64,000 nucleotides of DNA from Euglena gracilis (Eukaryota > Euglenida > Euglenophyceae > Euglenales), in NCBI GenBank assembly GCA_039621445.1, contig CP154954.1:39331816-39395815 (forward strand), read 5' to 3'. Positions within the stretch are counted from its first letter, which is position 1. Each line of letters opens with the position of its first letter. This document shows positions 24,018 through 33,420 of this stretch, one piece after another. Position numbers and translations under genes: made by a program. Under the pieces are notes generated by a model, which made no database searches, was not told the origin of the DNA, and saw only the letters and a program-made list of their open reading frames with translations.

Positions 24018-26241
24018 ACCTCTGTGGGTAAGCCAGGGAAACGCGCTGAACGCGGAAGGTTGAGCCGTAATGGCTCACCAGCCGCACCTGGAGGTTGTTC
24101 CACCACAACACCTCAATCAGGCGTCCTACTTCGGGGTGCAGTGGGAAGTATCTCCACTGGACTCCGAGGGGTCCTACTGAATGGATACATTCGAAGTAGG
24201 CCTTCAGCATCCGGGCCAACACCTGCTGGTCCCGGAACGCCAGTCCCAACTGGTGCAGATAACTGCGACCAGTGGAGTTGCTGAAGAGACCCCAGTTCTG
24301 GCAGGGGTATCCCAGCCAAAACCATAGCTCCAAAAAGCCCGGCTGGGCATCCAGAAAAGGTCTGCCACCTTCACCTTCGAAGGCGTACAGATCTATTCCG
24401 TAATGGAATAGTCTGACTCTGTTCTCGGTGTGGTGTAATACCACATCGATGACTGTCTCTGGAGGAGTGACGGGGCGGTTTCCTGCAACATGGTAATCAT
24501 GCTGCATTCGCCAGCCTTCGTCTTCCAGCTCCTCCTTGAACCTGAGCATATGCTCAAAGTCCGAGAGGACTTCTGCTGGTTCTTCCTCCTGCTCACGGGC
24601 TGTACCCTTACCCTTGCCCTCACCTTTGCCTTTGCCAGCCACGCCTTTGCCTTCTCCCTTGCCTTTGCCCTCAGCCGTACCTTTGTCCTTCCCCGTCTGG
24701 TAAATACCAGCGGGTCGGGCGCTCGGTGCGGCAGCAGTCGGTTCGGTACCTTCCCATTCCTTCTCTGGGGAGGGGCCTTGCCGTTCCGCTGCACGTCGCG
24801 GTGATGGCGTGGCTGGGCGCTGGCTAGGAGCCTGGCGTGGGCTTGGTTTCGGCGTAGGGGGTCGCAGCTCCTTCCATACCGGAGGGATCGGCGGTGGCAT
24901 GGCGTCAGCAGGACGGCTCATCGCTGCCTGTGCCTCTGCCGGTGGTTGTCTAGCCAGGGTATCCTGGCTGGCTTCCACCTGCATTGCCGAACCGCCTTCC
25001 GCGTCCCTTGGGCTGGGTCGCCTGGGCTGTGGGGTAAGGTCCTCCGTAGCCCTATGGCGCTTCAGGGTGGCAGGTAATCCTGCCGCTCCTGCCGGGGGCT
25101 CACCGGGTAATACCGGGGTTGCCACCCGCAGCTGCGGTTGGTACGGATGGTATGGGGTGTATCCACGGCCCTGAAGGGCAGCCAGCGAAGAATAATACCT
25201 CGCCCGGTGCTCTTCAGACGCGAATACTGGCTCCTGCAGGAAATGCCGAGCAAGTTCATCCTGCTCGGTTCCCGGAGGTGCCATGTGGTAGTAGGGAGCC
25301 TCCTGCCGACGCGGGACATCCCCGGTTTGGACAGGAGGTGCACTGGGCGGTCGGGTTGCCGCACGGTGGAGAGGTTCATCCTCCACCACTATGGGCTCCA
25401 CCTGCCGCCGTGGCTCAACGCCAGGGGCAGGGGCGACCGGTGATGCCTGTGGCATCCGGTGCGTGAACATGTGTTGGACGTATGCCTCAGGGGGCACGTC
25501 CAACTGTCCGGCTGGGAGTACGTGTGCGCCACGTGGGTAGTCCGCGTGCGTCGCGTACTGCGGGGCAAATTGCTCTGCTGGCGGCTCGCGCAGCGGCGTT
25601 CGCTGCGGCGAGGGCGGGCGAGCAAATATTCTCGTCATCCCAGGTGGGACATGCACAGCCTCACCTACCGGTGGGGGCGTGTGCTCACGCATGTGCACGG
25701 TGTGGTATCCCACCGGCGTCTGCGTTTGCAGCATGGGCGGCACATACACGCCCAGGTCCATCCCGGTCTCGCCAGGCTCAAATCCGGAATCGGATGCCGA
25801 CGAGAAATACCGTCTCCCTGTCATCAGGGCCTGACCACAGGGACACCACTGAGCCACAGGGGTGTTGGCTACCACCAACAACTGAGCGCAGTATGCATCC
25901 CAAAGGGCTTGCATAAAGGGCTCCGTTGGAGGGCGTGCGCACATACGCATCGCCCGCTCCAACGTCTCCGTAGTGTGGAAGATCATCTCTCCCGCATACA
26001 GGGGCAGCCGCAATCTGCGCTGCACTGGTGGCTGGGGTGCCGGCTGCTGGACGGCTGATGGATCTGGTACCGCATATGCGGACCGGCTGCTGGTAGCCGC
26101 GGCGAATACCGGGGCTGGACCCCTTTCAGCATGTGGGGCACCCGGAATCGGGACCTCACCATACTCAGGGTACTGGGAGTATGGTGCGCCCGGAGGCTGC
26201 GGCCATGGTGGACCTGGTCCTGGTCCGCGCCCAGGCAGCAT
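23926..26241 (-). CDS. Extra 3' polyprotein, N-terminal part (element B), unknown function
   Basis: The ATG at 26241 (MLPGRGPGPG) lies 193 bp after the chromodomain stop. Element A starts the same way (MLPGGRDPGG, 168 bp after its stop), so I choose this start. Regions in order: a Pro-rich leader; a conserved block LPLYAGEMIFHTTETLERA to WCPCGQALM; a long Pro/Arg/Glu-rich linker; a Lys/Gly/Glu run (KGKGEGKGKG, near residues 540-570); then a conserved C-terminal block with YGIDLYAFEG, ELWFWLGYPCQNWGLF and HSVGPLGVQWRYFP. None of these matches a family I know. The env-like position suggests a subgenomic or spliced message, but nothing in the sequence resembles an envelope glycoprotein. Confidence 0.8.
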   Translation of the reverse strand: MLPGRGPGPGPPWPQPPGAPYSQYPEYGEVPIPGAPHAERGPAPVFAAATSSRSAYAVPDPSAVQQPAPQPPVQRRLRLPLYAGEMIFHTTETLERAMRMCARPPTEPFMQALWDAYCAQLLVVANTPVAQWCPCGQALMTGRRYFSSASDSGFEPGETGMDLGVYVPPMLQTQTPVGYHTVHMREHTPPPVGEAVHVPPGMTRIFARPPSPQRTPLREPPAEQFAPQYATHADYPRGAHVLPAGQLDVPPEAYVQHMFTHRMPQASPVAPAPGVEPRRQVEPIVVEDEPLHRAATRPPSAPPVQTGDVPRRQEAPYYHMAPPGTEQDELARHFLQEPVFASEEHRARYYSSLAALQGRGYTPYHPYQPQLRVATPVLPGEPPAGAAGLPATLKRHRATEDLTPQPRRPSPRDAEGGSAMQVEASQDTLARQPPAEAQAAMSRPADAMPPPIPPVWKELRPPTPKPSPRQAPSQRPATPSPRRAAERQGPSPEKEWEGTEPTAAAPSARPAGIYQTGKDKGTAEGKGKGEGKGVAGKGKGEGKGKGTAREQEEEPAEVLSDFEHMLRFKEELEDEGWRMQHDYHVAGNRPVTPPETVIDVVLHHTENRVRLFHYGIDLYAFEGEGGRPFLDAQPGFLELWFWLGYPCQNWGLFSNSTGRSYLHQLGLAFRDQQVLARMLKAYFECIHSVGPLGVQWRYFPLHPEVGRLIEVLWWNNLQVRLVSHYGSTFRVQRVSLAYPQRYDLCCNKWQEGIHCRLLGIRRAWKPSTASG

Positions 26242-26434
26242 GATGCTCCCCGAACGACGACGACAACGAAGGATAACCTTGTTGTCAGTCGCTTTGAGTG
26301 CTAGGCACTGAAAAAGAAGATGCTTCTATCCTTATCAAAAACTGTGTGAGAAAGACAGAAGATGCAGTGCAGGGGGGGGGTATAAACGCGGAACATTCAC
26401 ATAAAACACACACATTCTCCAAAACGAAATCGTT

Positions 26435-27001
26435 TCAGAAAGTGTTTATGTTTATGTCTATGTTATTGCGCTTGTTCCACAGCTTCCAATCCTGTTGGAC
26501 GTATCCAACAAAACTGGATGCTGGCTCCCAAGTGTCCTCCTCTGGCCCATACCCCTTCCAGCGAACTTTCCAGTAGTGCACACCCCTGTTGACCTTGTGG
26601 TCTATTATCTTATCAACCACAAAGTCGTCCGTTTCAGGTAATCTGGAACGGGGCTTGAAATATAAGCAGGGGATAGCTTTTCCGTCTGGGGGGCTTAGGT
26701 ACGGTTTGAAATCGTCCATATGGACGTCCTCAATCCCGTTGGGCAAGGCAACTTTACATCGCCCGCTACTTCCTAACCTGTTCAAAATTTCGCATGGGAC
26801 GAGCCAAAGAGGATGTAGCTTGGAAGATTGCATGCGGGTGCGGTTATTCCGTACCCACACGCGGTCACCTGGACTATACACAGGTGTGTTGAAATTTTGT
26901 AAAAACGATTTCCGTTTGTTGGAATGAATTTCTGTGATAAGTGATTGAACTGCAGAGCGGATTTGATTCCACTTCTGCAAACCACGTTTCACAGCTAACA
27001 C
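26435..27001 (-). CDS. Integrase C-terminal region and chromodomain (element B)
   Basis: It contains [30 protein letters not shown] and [18 protein letters not shown] of the integrase tail. The chromodomain follows: [52 protein letters not shown]. The aromatic cage positions ([18 protein letters not shown]) are kept. It overlaps the preceding integrase frame (to 26874) in another frame; element C shows the same overlap, so both copies carry a frame change near the same place. Confidence 0.9.
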   Translation of the reverse strand: MLAVKRGLQKWNQIRSAVQSLITEIHSNKRKSFLQNFNTPVYSPGDRVWVRNNRTRMQSSKLHPLWLVPCEILNRLGSSGRCKVALPNGIEDVHMDDFKPYLSPPDGKAIPCLYFKPRSRLPETDDFVVDKIIDHKVNRGVHYWKVRWKGYGPEEDTWEPASSFVGYVQQDWKLWNKRNNIDININTF

Positions 27002-28604
27002 TACTTCGGGCGGGTCTCTCCGAGGGGATATCCCCTATGGCCGGAGGGTCTCGTCCGAAAAGAATTTTATACGGTGAGTGTGGTAATACCACCCCTGGCA
27101 AGGTATTGATGTAAAATAAACACCAATGAAGAATGGATATCCAATTCTTACCCGAGTCAGCCAGTGAAAGGCGTAGCATATTGACAACAGATTTCACGGC
27201 TGCCTCAGCTCCACCGTTGCCTTTCGGGCGGTATATAATGGACAAATGCTGCTCAATACCGAGTAAACCGCACAAAGTCGTGAAAAACCGCGACGAGATC
27301 AAGTGATCTTGATCACTCACTATTTCGTTCGGTAAACCCATTAAGCAGATACATTTTTTCAGGAATATGGATGCCAAAATTTGGGCTGTCAACCCTGCTT
27401 TCCGGCATGGAATGGCTACTATGTACCCACTCAGCCGACAGACGACAACAAAAACGTAATCGTAAATTTTGTCATCTGATCCTTTGCAAGGTTCGAGTTC
27501 GAGAAAATCCATGCAGAGGGACGTAAAAATGTCCGGTGGTACGGGGAAAGAATCCATCGTACCAGGGGGGGTACCTCTGCGCGGTTTCACAGCCTGACAA
27601 ATTGGGCACCGCTGCGAAATTCGCAAACAGCGCGAATATAAATCTTTTTCACTCAGGGTTGTGCAATATCTGCGACCCACCAGTGAAAGAAGTTTCAGGG
27701 CCCCAGGGTGACCATGGTTGTGATAGCTCAAAATCACATCATCAACCAGGTCTTGGGGTATACAATATTTATAACCAGAAGCATGCCGGAAGATAGGTCG
27801 CAATGGTGATAGAGAGTAATTCTCTATGGACTCACTATTACGGAGTCTATTCACAATGGTACTATATACAAGGTCACGCGAATAATCCCATTCGCGGAAA
27901 AATAGGGGGGTAGGAGTTTCCGTACGCGTAATGCGACGGGGTCCGGCAGTGCGTCCACGCCGGCGCCTTCCACGCAATGGTGAAATGGCAATGCTGCGAT
28001 ACACCCGGGAAACGGGTAGTGAGTCGAGCATGTTGTCCACAGCGTCGGATCGACGTGCGAACTGGTCAGCCCCATGGCTGCCATGAAAAGTCGCATCACC
28101 CTCATCCGGGTTCCCAGGATAATACCAGGGGGCTCGGCTGAGAGGATCCGCCACTTTTTGCGTATGACCTGGGGTATAAAATACCACCAGGTTAAACTGG
28201 CTCAAGAACTCATGCCATCGGCATCGTCTGCCAACTGATGACATGGCCTTGTTCAGGTCCTCGGTATACCAGTGTTGAAGGCTCTCATGATCCGTCAACA
28301 CCAGTATCTGGACCAGGCTGCTGGCTATCCAGCTGCGGAATTTCTGGAGAATAAGCACAATGGCGTATGTCTCCTTTTCGCGAACGCTCCGTTTAACCTG
28401 TCCTTTGCTGTTGTCGCCGTGTAGCTTCCTGCTAAAGAAAGCCAGAGGTCGGAGTTCATTCGCCACATTATGCTGTCTAAGAACCCCGCCAACAGCGTAA
28501 TCGCTGCTGTCGACCTCCAGGACATACGGTTTGTATGGATCCGCGATATCGAGAACCACGTTCTCGAGGAGCAAGTCCTTGATTTTATTCAAGGCCTCGC
28601 GCAT
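26874..28604 (-). CDS. RNase H and integrase (element B)
   Basis: This is an open 576-codon frame. It begins in the RT connection, followed by Ty3-type RNase [69 protein letters not shown]. After a basic linker ([15 protein letters not shown]) comes integrase: the zinc domain YHNHGHPG to [12 protein letters not shown] (H, H, C, C present) and the core [31 protein letters not shown] (D, D, E present). RNase H removes the RNA template and integrase inserts the copy. It runs into the chromodomain frame. Confidence 0.92.
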   Translation of the reverse strand: MREALNKIKDLLLENVVLDIADPYKPYVLEVDSSDYAVGGVLRQHNVANELRPLAFFSRKLHGDNSKGQVKRSVREKETYAIVLILQKFRSWIASSLVQILVLTDHESLQHWYTEDLNKAMSSVGRRCRWHEFLSQFNLVVFYTPGHTQKVADPLSRAPWYYPGNPDEGDATFHGSHGADQFARRSDAVDNMLDSLPVSRVYRSIAISPLRGRRRRGRTAGPRRITRTETPTPLFFREWDYSRDLVYSTIVNRLRNSESIENYSLSPLRPIFRHASGYKYCIPQDLVDDVILSYHNHGHPGALKLLSLVGRRYCTTLSEKDLYSRCLRISQRCPICQAVKPRRGTPPGTMDSFPVPPDIFTSLCMDFLELEPCKGSDDKIYDYVFVVVCRLSGYIVAIPCRKAGLTAQILASIFLKKCICLMGLPNEIVSDQDHLISSRFFTTLCGLLGIEQHLSIIYRPKGNGGAEAAVKSVVNMLRLSLADSGKNWISILHWCLFYINTLPGVVLPHSPYKILFGRDPPAIGDIPSERPARSSVSCETWFAEVESNPLCSSITYHRNSFQQTEIVFTKFQHTCV

Positions 28605-28688
28605 TTGGTCATCCCAAATGACTTTTGCGTTATCGGGTGTCCGATTTTTGAGTTGTCGGGTTAGGGGTACCGCGATTTTCGCGAAATC

Positions 28689-29600
28689 TTAGATGTAAAT
28701 CGCGTAGTATTGGGCTAATCCCAAAAATCCCTTTAAATGCGTTAAGGTCTTAGTGACCTCAGGAGTCCATTTCTTAGTGGCCTCCATCTTGCTGGGTGCG
28801 GCTTGACGCTGCCCGTTGCTCAGGATATGCCCGCAAAACTCAACAATTTTGCGAAACAGGTGCATTTTGGAACCCTTCACAAAAAGCACATTGCTTTTTG
28901 AACGCGGATAATACCGCCCGCACATCGCGATAATGCGGTTCGAGGATATCCTTGCCCGATTTCGCGGATGGCGGTTGGGTTCCCACCAGTACATCATCGA
29001 TGTACACCAGAGCGAACGGTAAATCGCGCAAAACCCACTGGATCATGCGTTGAAACATGGCTGGGCCATTCTTAACACCCATAGGGAGTACCGTCCATTG
29101 GCACACACACCCTTGGATGTCACGAATGCCGTGTACGGTTGTGAATCGGGTGCAAATGCATCTGATGAAAACCGTCTTCTAGATCAAAGATTGACCACAA
29201 CCTGTTATCCGATTGTTTGGTGATCAAATCCTCGATCAGCAGTAACGGGAAGGGGTCATCCTTCGTTTGGGAGTTCAGGTACCGGTAATCCAGCACCAGT
29301 CTCCACTTCTTCTGACCAGACTGGTCAGCGGGTTTGGGCACTACAAAAGCTTGTGATGTCCATTCGCTCTTGGAAGGGATAATCCACTTCCGCTGGATGA
29401 GCTTCTCAATCATCTCGTTGAGAGCTTGTTCGCGTTTAACCGAACAACGGAAGAATTTCCGGTGCATGGGCTTAGCGCCATCCTTGAGCTCGATTTTGCA
29501 AACACCGAACAGAACGCGAATCGCGGGGTCGATGTCGCAGGCGTAAACTGGGTTATCCAGTACACCATGGAATTCGCGAGTAAAACGCGAACAATAGTCA
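28689..29600 (-). pseudogene. Reverse transcriptase (element B)
   Basis: RT motifs are spread over three frames. The first frame runs to 29120 with KREQALNEMIEKLIQRKW, RLVLDYRYLNSQT and SIFDLEDGFHQMHLHP. At about 29140 one nucleotide is missing relative to element C. The next part (29106-28840) has TVLPMGVKNGPAMFQRM and ALVYIDDVLVG (YIDD). The last (28997-28689) has FCGHILSNGQRQAAPSK and LKGFLGLAQYYAIYI. The catalytic residues are present, but the frameshifts inactivate this copy. Confidence 0.9.
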
Positions 29601-29627
29601 GCAGACTTGGGGTGTTGGTCCGCACTC

Positions 29628-30386
29628 TCAATAACCGCCAGAAATCTGCGTTGAGGGTGTGGCATCCCCATTGGTACCAAGGTATCTTGGCACACGCAAA
29701 TCGGATATACCGAATGTGTCAAAGAAACAAACGCGAAAAATGATTTCTTTAACAGGTGGTAAAAATATACCACAAAAGTCCTCGAATAGTGGTACATCAG
29801 CGGGTAAATCCCACCAATGAAAACAGACATAGGATAGTTGATGAAACCAATGCGCATTCGGATTGACGGGTATGAGGAGAGATCCTCGCGCTTCATCGCG
29901 GAGGATTTTCTCCACCACATCCGGAAGAAGTTTTGGGGGAGGGTTCAACCAAAGCACCGTATCACCCAAAAATTTAAGGAATGCGTTGGAGTGTCGCGAC
30001 CAATGTCGCGAAAAGCGTGCATGCGCTTGTGATGAAAACGCATCAATTTCCAACGACAAATCGAAGGAATCAGCCAAAGCCGCGATTTTGGAGAACCATT
30101 CCTCCAAAATACGGTATTGACCAAAATTAAATGCGTTCCATACGCGTATCGCGTATGTATCGACCTGGTTTGCGGGTTGAAGAGCGGTAACGCAATTCAG
30201 GGAACCGCAAACATAGGCCAAGGGTGTGTCATCCACACTCCCAAGGGGCATTCCCAAGGAATGATGGGTTGGATGGGTGCATACCCAGGCCATAACATGC
30301 CAGATGGAGGTGGTGGAGGTGTGTGACACGGATTTCGCGGTCCCAAACAACAAGGCAATACCTCGTTGTTGTAGCACTTGATGCAC
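29628..30386 (-). CDS. Methyltransferase-like (Dam-like) domain upstream of RT (element B)
   Basis: The frame contains EEWFSKIAALADSFDLSLEI, DAFSSQAHARFSRHW and VLWLNPPPKLLPDVVEKI, then GSLLIPVNPNAHWFHQLS. This pattern (aromatic-rich helix, DAF-S, NPPP, L-PDVV-KI, hydrophobic strand, W) resembles the domain that follows RNase H in DIRS retrotransposons. That domain has been related to Dam N6-adenine methyltransferases, whose catalytic motif is (D/N/S)PP(Y/F/W). Here the tetrapeptide is NPPP, so activity is doubtful. In element C the end of this domain reads directly into RT in one frame. It lies between protease and RT, an unusual place for it. The assignment rests on motif similarity by eye. 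Confidence 0.55.
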   Translation of the reverse strand: MHQVLQQRGIALLFGTAKSVSHTSTTSIWHVMAWVCTHPTHHSLGMPLGSVDDTPLAYVCGSLNCVTALQPANQVDTYAIRVWNAFNFGQYRILEEWFSKIAALADSFDLSLEIDAFSSQAHARFSRHWSRHSNAFLKFLGDTVLWLNPPPKLLPDVVEKILRDEARGSLLIPVNPNAHWFHQLSYVCFHWWDLPADVPLFEDFCGIFLPPVKEIIFRVCFFDTFGISDLRVPRYLGTNGDATPSTQISGGY

Positions 30387-30392
30387 GGTCGC

Positions 30393-31330
30393 TCATTCCA
30401 ATCCGCAACCAAGTGTGTGGTTACGCGAAATCGGGATTAGTGTTGGTGTTTGGACTAGACATCCACAATCGAAATCTGGATGGGCGTCAATTCTCCTACA
30501 GTGCACACATTGGAAGGAAGTTTCGGAGTAGTGGTCCTGGTCGCGCATGTTGGTCTGGTGGGGGTGTGTGTGAAAGTTGGAATGCGCGTTTGTAGCTGCT
30601 GGGGGGTGTACAGATGTATCTGAAAGCGATACATCTGGTGGAAAACGGGGTATTGGTGCAGCTGGGCGACTACTCGACACCGTAATTACTTCAGGCCTTT
30701 GGGCTTTCGTCTTGTAACCCAGTGGAACGAGGGGTACCGCTACTTGCTTGCCCTGCCTCGTGGGGAACGGAAGTTGGTGTGTGGATGGGCAGGGGGTGAA
30801 CTCTCTCGGTACACCCGGTGTAGAAAACGTTGGTAGGTGTGGTTGGTAACGGGGTAAAAGTTTTCGAAAACTGTGTGCAAAAATTGGTGGCTGTCGTGGT
30901 TGACGCCACGGGTGATGAGGGTTTGGGGGGCAATGAAGAGAACGGTGATGTGCGGAAACCGTGGAGGGGCAATACACTACCAGCCGGTGCTGACGTAAAA
31001 AGGGGCATCCCAGAATTACGTCAGACCCATGCATTCCGGATTCTTATCCCCAGGTATCCGGAAAATTTTGCGGTTGTGGGGGGTGTGAGTGGTGCTTGGG
31101 GATGAGGGGTAGGACTAAGTCCAAAATGCATCACAAGTCACCACCGCACATGGGGGTGTTGTCAGCCGTCGTTACTTTGATCGGCTTCTTGGCTTTCACC
31201 AAGAGGGTGGTCGGTATCAACCCGAACCCAAAAAGTAGTGCAATGCGGCAACCAGTGTCAATGAGAATTTTGACTTTTGCACAAAAATTTTTGGGTTTTG
31301 ATTTCCGCTTGGACCATAAGTTCCATGGGG
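30393..31330 (-). pseudogene. Aspartic protease and linker (element B)
   Basis: The protease active site appears as KILIDTGC on the minus strand (IDTG codons at 31262-31251). The flap and C-terminal part follow, with ILGCPFLRQHRLVV near 31010, matching the ILG-FL pattern of Ty3 proteases. The two parts lie in different frames. The ~180 residues after the protease are a Pro/Ser/Thr-rich linker ending in a Cys/His-containing segment (QCVHCRRIDAHPDFDCGC) that could bind zinc. Protease would cleave the Gag-Pol precursor. Confidence 0.75.
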
Positions 31331-31565
31331 GGTAAGCAAAGTGAAGGGTCTGGCGAAAATACGTTTTCTTGCCAGCTTTCCCATGAACCCTTTCCTACTT
31401 TGCACAAAAATTCCGAGCGGAAAGTTGTTGTGGGGGGTGGGGGACCCGAAAATTTTCCGCGTACCGACCAGGAAGGCAGATGGGCAGGGGGGGGCAGGGT
31501 TGATCAGGTCCTACCTCCATCTGTTCATCAGCCCAGAGGTCCGTGCCCTCCGACCTCGGGCTCCC

Positions 31566-32528
31566 CTACTCCAGGTCCGAACCGGCCGAATAGCCGGCTA
31601 TGGGCCTTTTAGAGGTAAAAACGGATTTCAACGTGCGCACCGCCATGCGGGCGTCGTCAAAATCGGTATCCGTGGTCTCATCCCCCTCCCTGCCCGAAGC
31701 CGGGGTGTCATCCTCCAAACAAGATACCTTGAAACCGACTTTATGGCGGTTGGAGGAGTGACCCTTGTCACCGCGATTCATACCGCGATGACGTTGGCCA
31801 GAGCGGGGAGAACGAGAACGCGGACATTTGGATGAGTGGTGACCACTCGATCCACAAAGCGAACACCGAGATTTGTGTCGCGAATATGGATAACGGGGGG
31901 ATCGGTTTCCCGATTTCCCGTCAAACCGTCGTGGTGACCGGGTATCCCGTCGACCATGACCGGTGTATCGGGGTTTTCCCAATCAGGATCGCGAAGAGGA
32001 TGATCCGCTTCGTGAACGCGATCGCGATGTCTCGCGATAAGGATCACGCTTCTTGGCAGGGGCACCGGGTGACCTACCCCGAGGGGTACCGTGTTTCCGC
32101 TCATCGCGGAACGGGATCCGGGGGCTAATACCACCGGAACGGGGACCCGATGACCGTGAATTACCCGATTGGCGTGAAAACGCGGAGGAATCCAAACCCC
32201 GTGATGAGGTCGAGCCTCGCGGACTCTGACCACGCTTTTGTGCTTCAGGGTTAGGACATTCCCGAGACATATGCCCCGATTTGTTGCACAAAAAGCACAC
32301 TTTATCCGTGGCTTGGTCCGAAGAACGCGGGTATCGCGTTTTCGATACCGTGTTTGGTGAAGTGGGTGAAACCGGTGATTTTTGCAATGCGTTCACCGAA
32401 CCAGCCGGTAATCCCGCGGTTGGGCGTACGGTATACGCGGATTGAATCTGACCAAGGAGCTGTGATAGCTTCAACTGCTTGGAAACGTAATTCCAGCGTT
32501 GGTCAAGAGTCATGGGATGACTCGCCAA
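31566..32528 (-). CDS. Gag nucleocapsid with two zinc knuckles and RS-rich domain (element B)
   Basis: Two abutting open frames (32528-31983 and 31982-31566) carry knuckle 1 CFLCNKSGHMSREC (C-X2-C-X4-H-X4-C), then ~120 residues dense in Arg/Ser dipeptides (SRSRSRSGSSSSRS), then knuckle 2 CSLCGSSGHHSSKC (near 31864-31823), followed by RSRSPRSGQR. Zinc knuckles in Gag bind the genomic RNA. The RS-rich stretch resembles the RS domains of splicing factors. Element C keeps both knuckles and the RS region in one frame (42177-42911), so the frame break here is a defect. Confidence 0.85.
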
Positions 32529-32539
32529 CTCCTCACGGT

Positions 32540-33420
32540 GGATATCCTTGAGGAGGCTAGGCGTGAATGCATGAGAACAGCGTCAAACTGTTCGCGCATT
32601 TGCTTTTCACTAAGTTCATCAACTTCAACAGCAAGACCTAACCATTTGGCATACCAATGGTCAATGCACTTCCACTTGCGATCTGGTGGGGCGCATTGCC
32701 GATACTTGGTCTCTAGGGTAATCCTAGCGACCAAACTTGAACTGGTGGAAGCGTATTGCTCCACCAGGTCATCAAAGGAAACGCGATAGCGAATGACGAG
32801 TTGTCGCGCGCGCTCCTTCTCATCCCTTGGCAGGCAATCGTTGAATTCCATCGTGAGCACCTCCGGGTTTGTGTCCTGGGTTGCCCCTTCAATGCCCAGT
32901 AATACTCCCAGTCCCGGAAAAACTGTCTCAATGTGGTTGGATCACCGTCCCACTGGGGTTTCACCTTGTTCGCGATTGCGACGGTGCCTTTGAAGTCTTT
33001 CTGAGAAACCCAATGACCCTCGGTGGTATTCCGTGGAATCGGGCCCGGGTACGCTCGAGCACCAAGCGTATCCTTTCCGGATTCTTGTCGGAATAGCGAA
33101 ATTTCTGGTGAAGGTGAATCCTGGTACCGGAAATCCGTTCCCAAACCCTGTTGGTCACCCGTAATAGGGGGACACTCCGGTGTGGGGGTATGTCGCGCAT
33201 GCAACATGTGACCCACTCCCGGTGTACAGGTTTGGCTCATTCCACGCACAAGCATGGAATGATGGATTTCTTGGTGGAGACTTGGCGGAATCGCCGTGTT
33301 TTCCGAAAATTCGGTTCCCTTAAAATTCATCCGAAAACTGGTTTTGGGTTTTGGGCAAGGCCAATGGTGGCACAATTCGCGGAATCGCGGGTTGTGACAC
33401 AGTCGGGACACGGGTGGTGG
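32540..33420 (-). pseudogene. Gag capsid-like region (element B)
   Basis: On the minus strand WDGDPTTLRQFFRDWEYYW (near 32930) resembles the start of the retrotransposon Gag capsid helical domain (W-G-----W-----F---). It is followed, in another frame, by DEKERARQLVIRYRVSFDD and LVARITLETKYRQC. A frame change near 32880 divides the two. The upstream part is Pro/Thr-rich. Capsid proteins assemble the virus-like particle. Confidence 0.65.

Noticed and set aside
20715-26241. Calling the extra 3' cistron an env gene
   Set aside because: The position fits, but there is no signal peptide, no convincing membrane span and no glycoprotein-like pattern. Zinc-like and Lys/Gly-rich parts point elsewhere.
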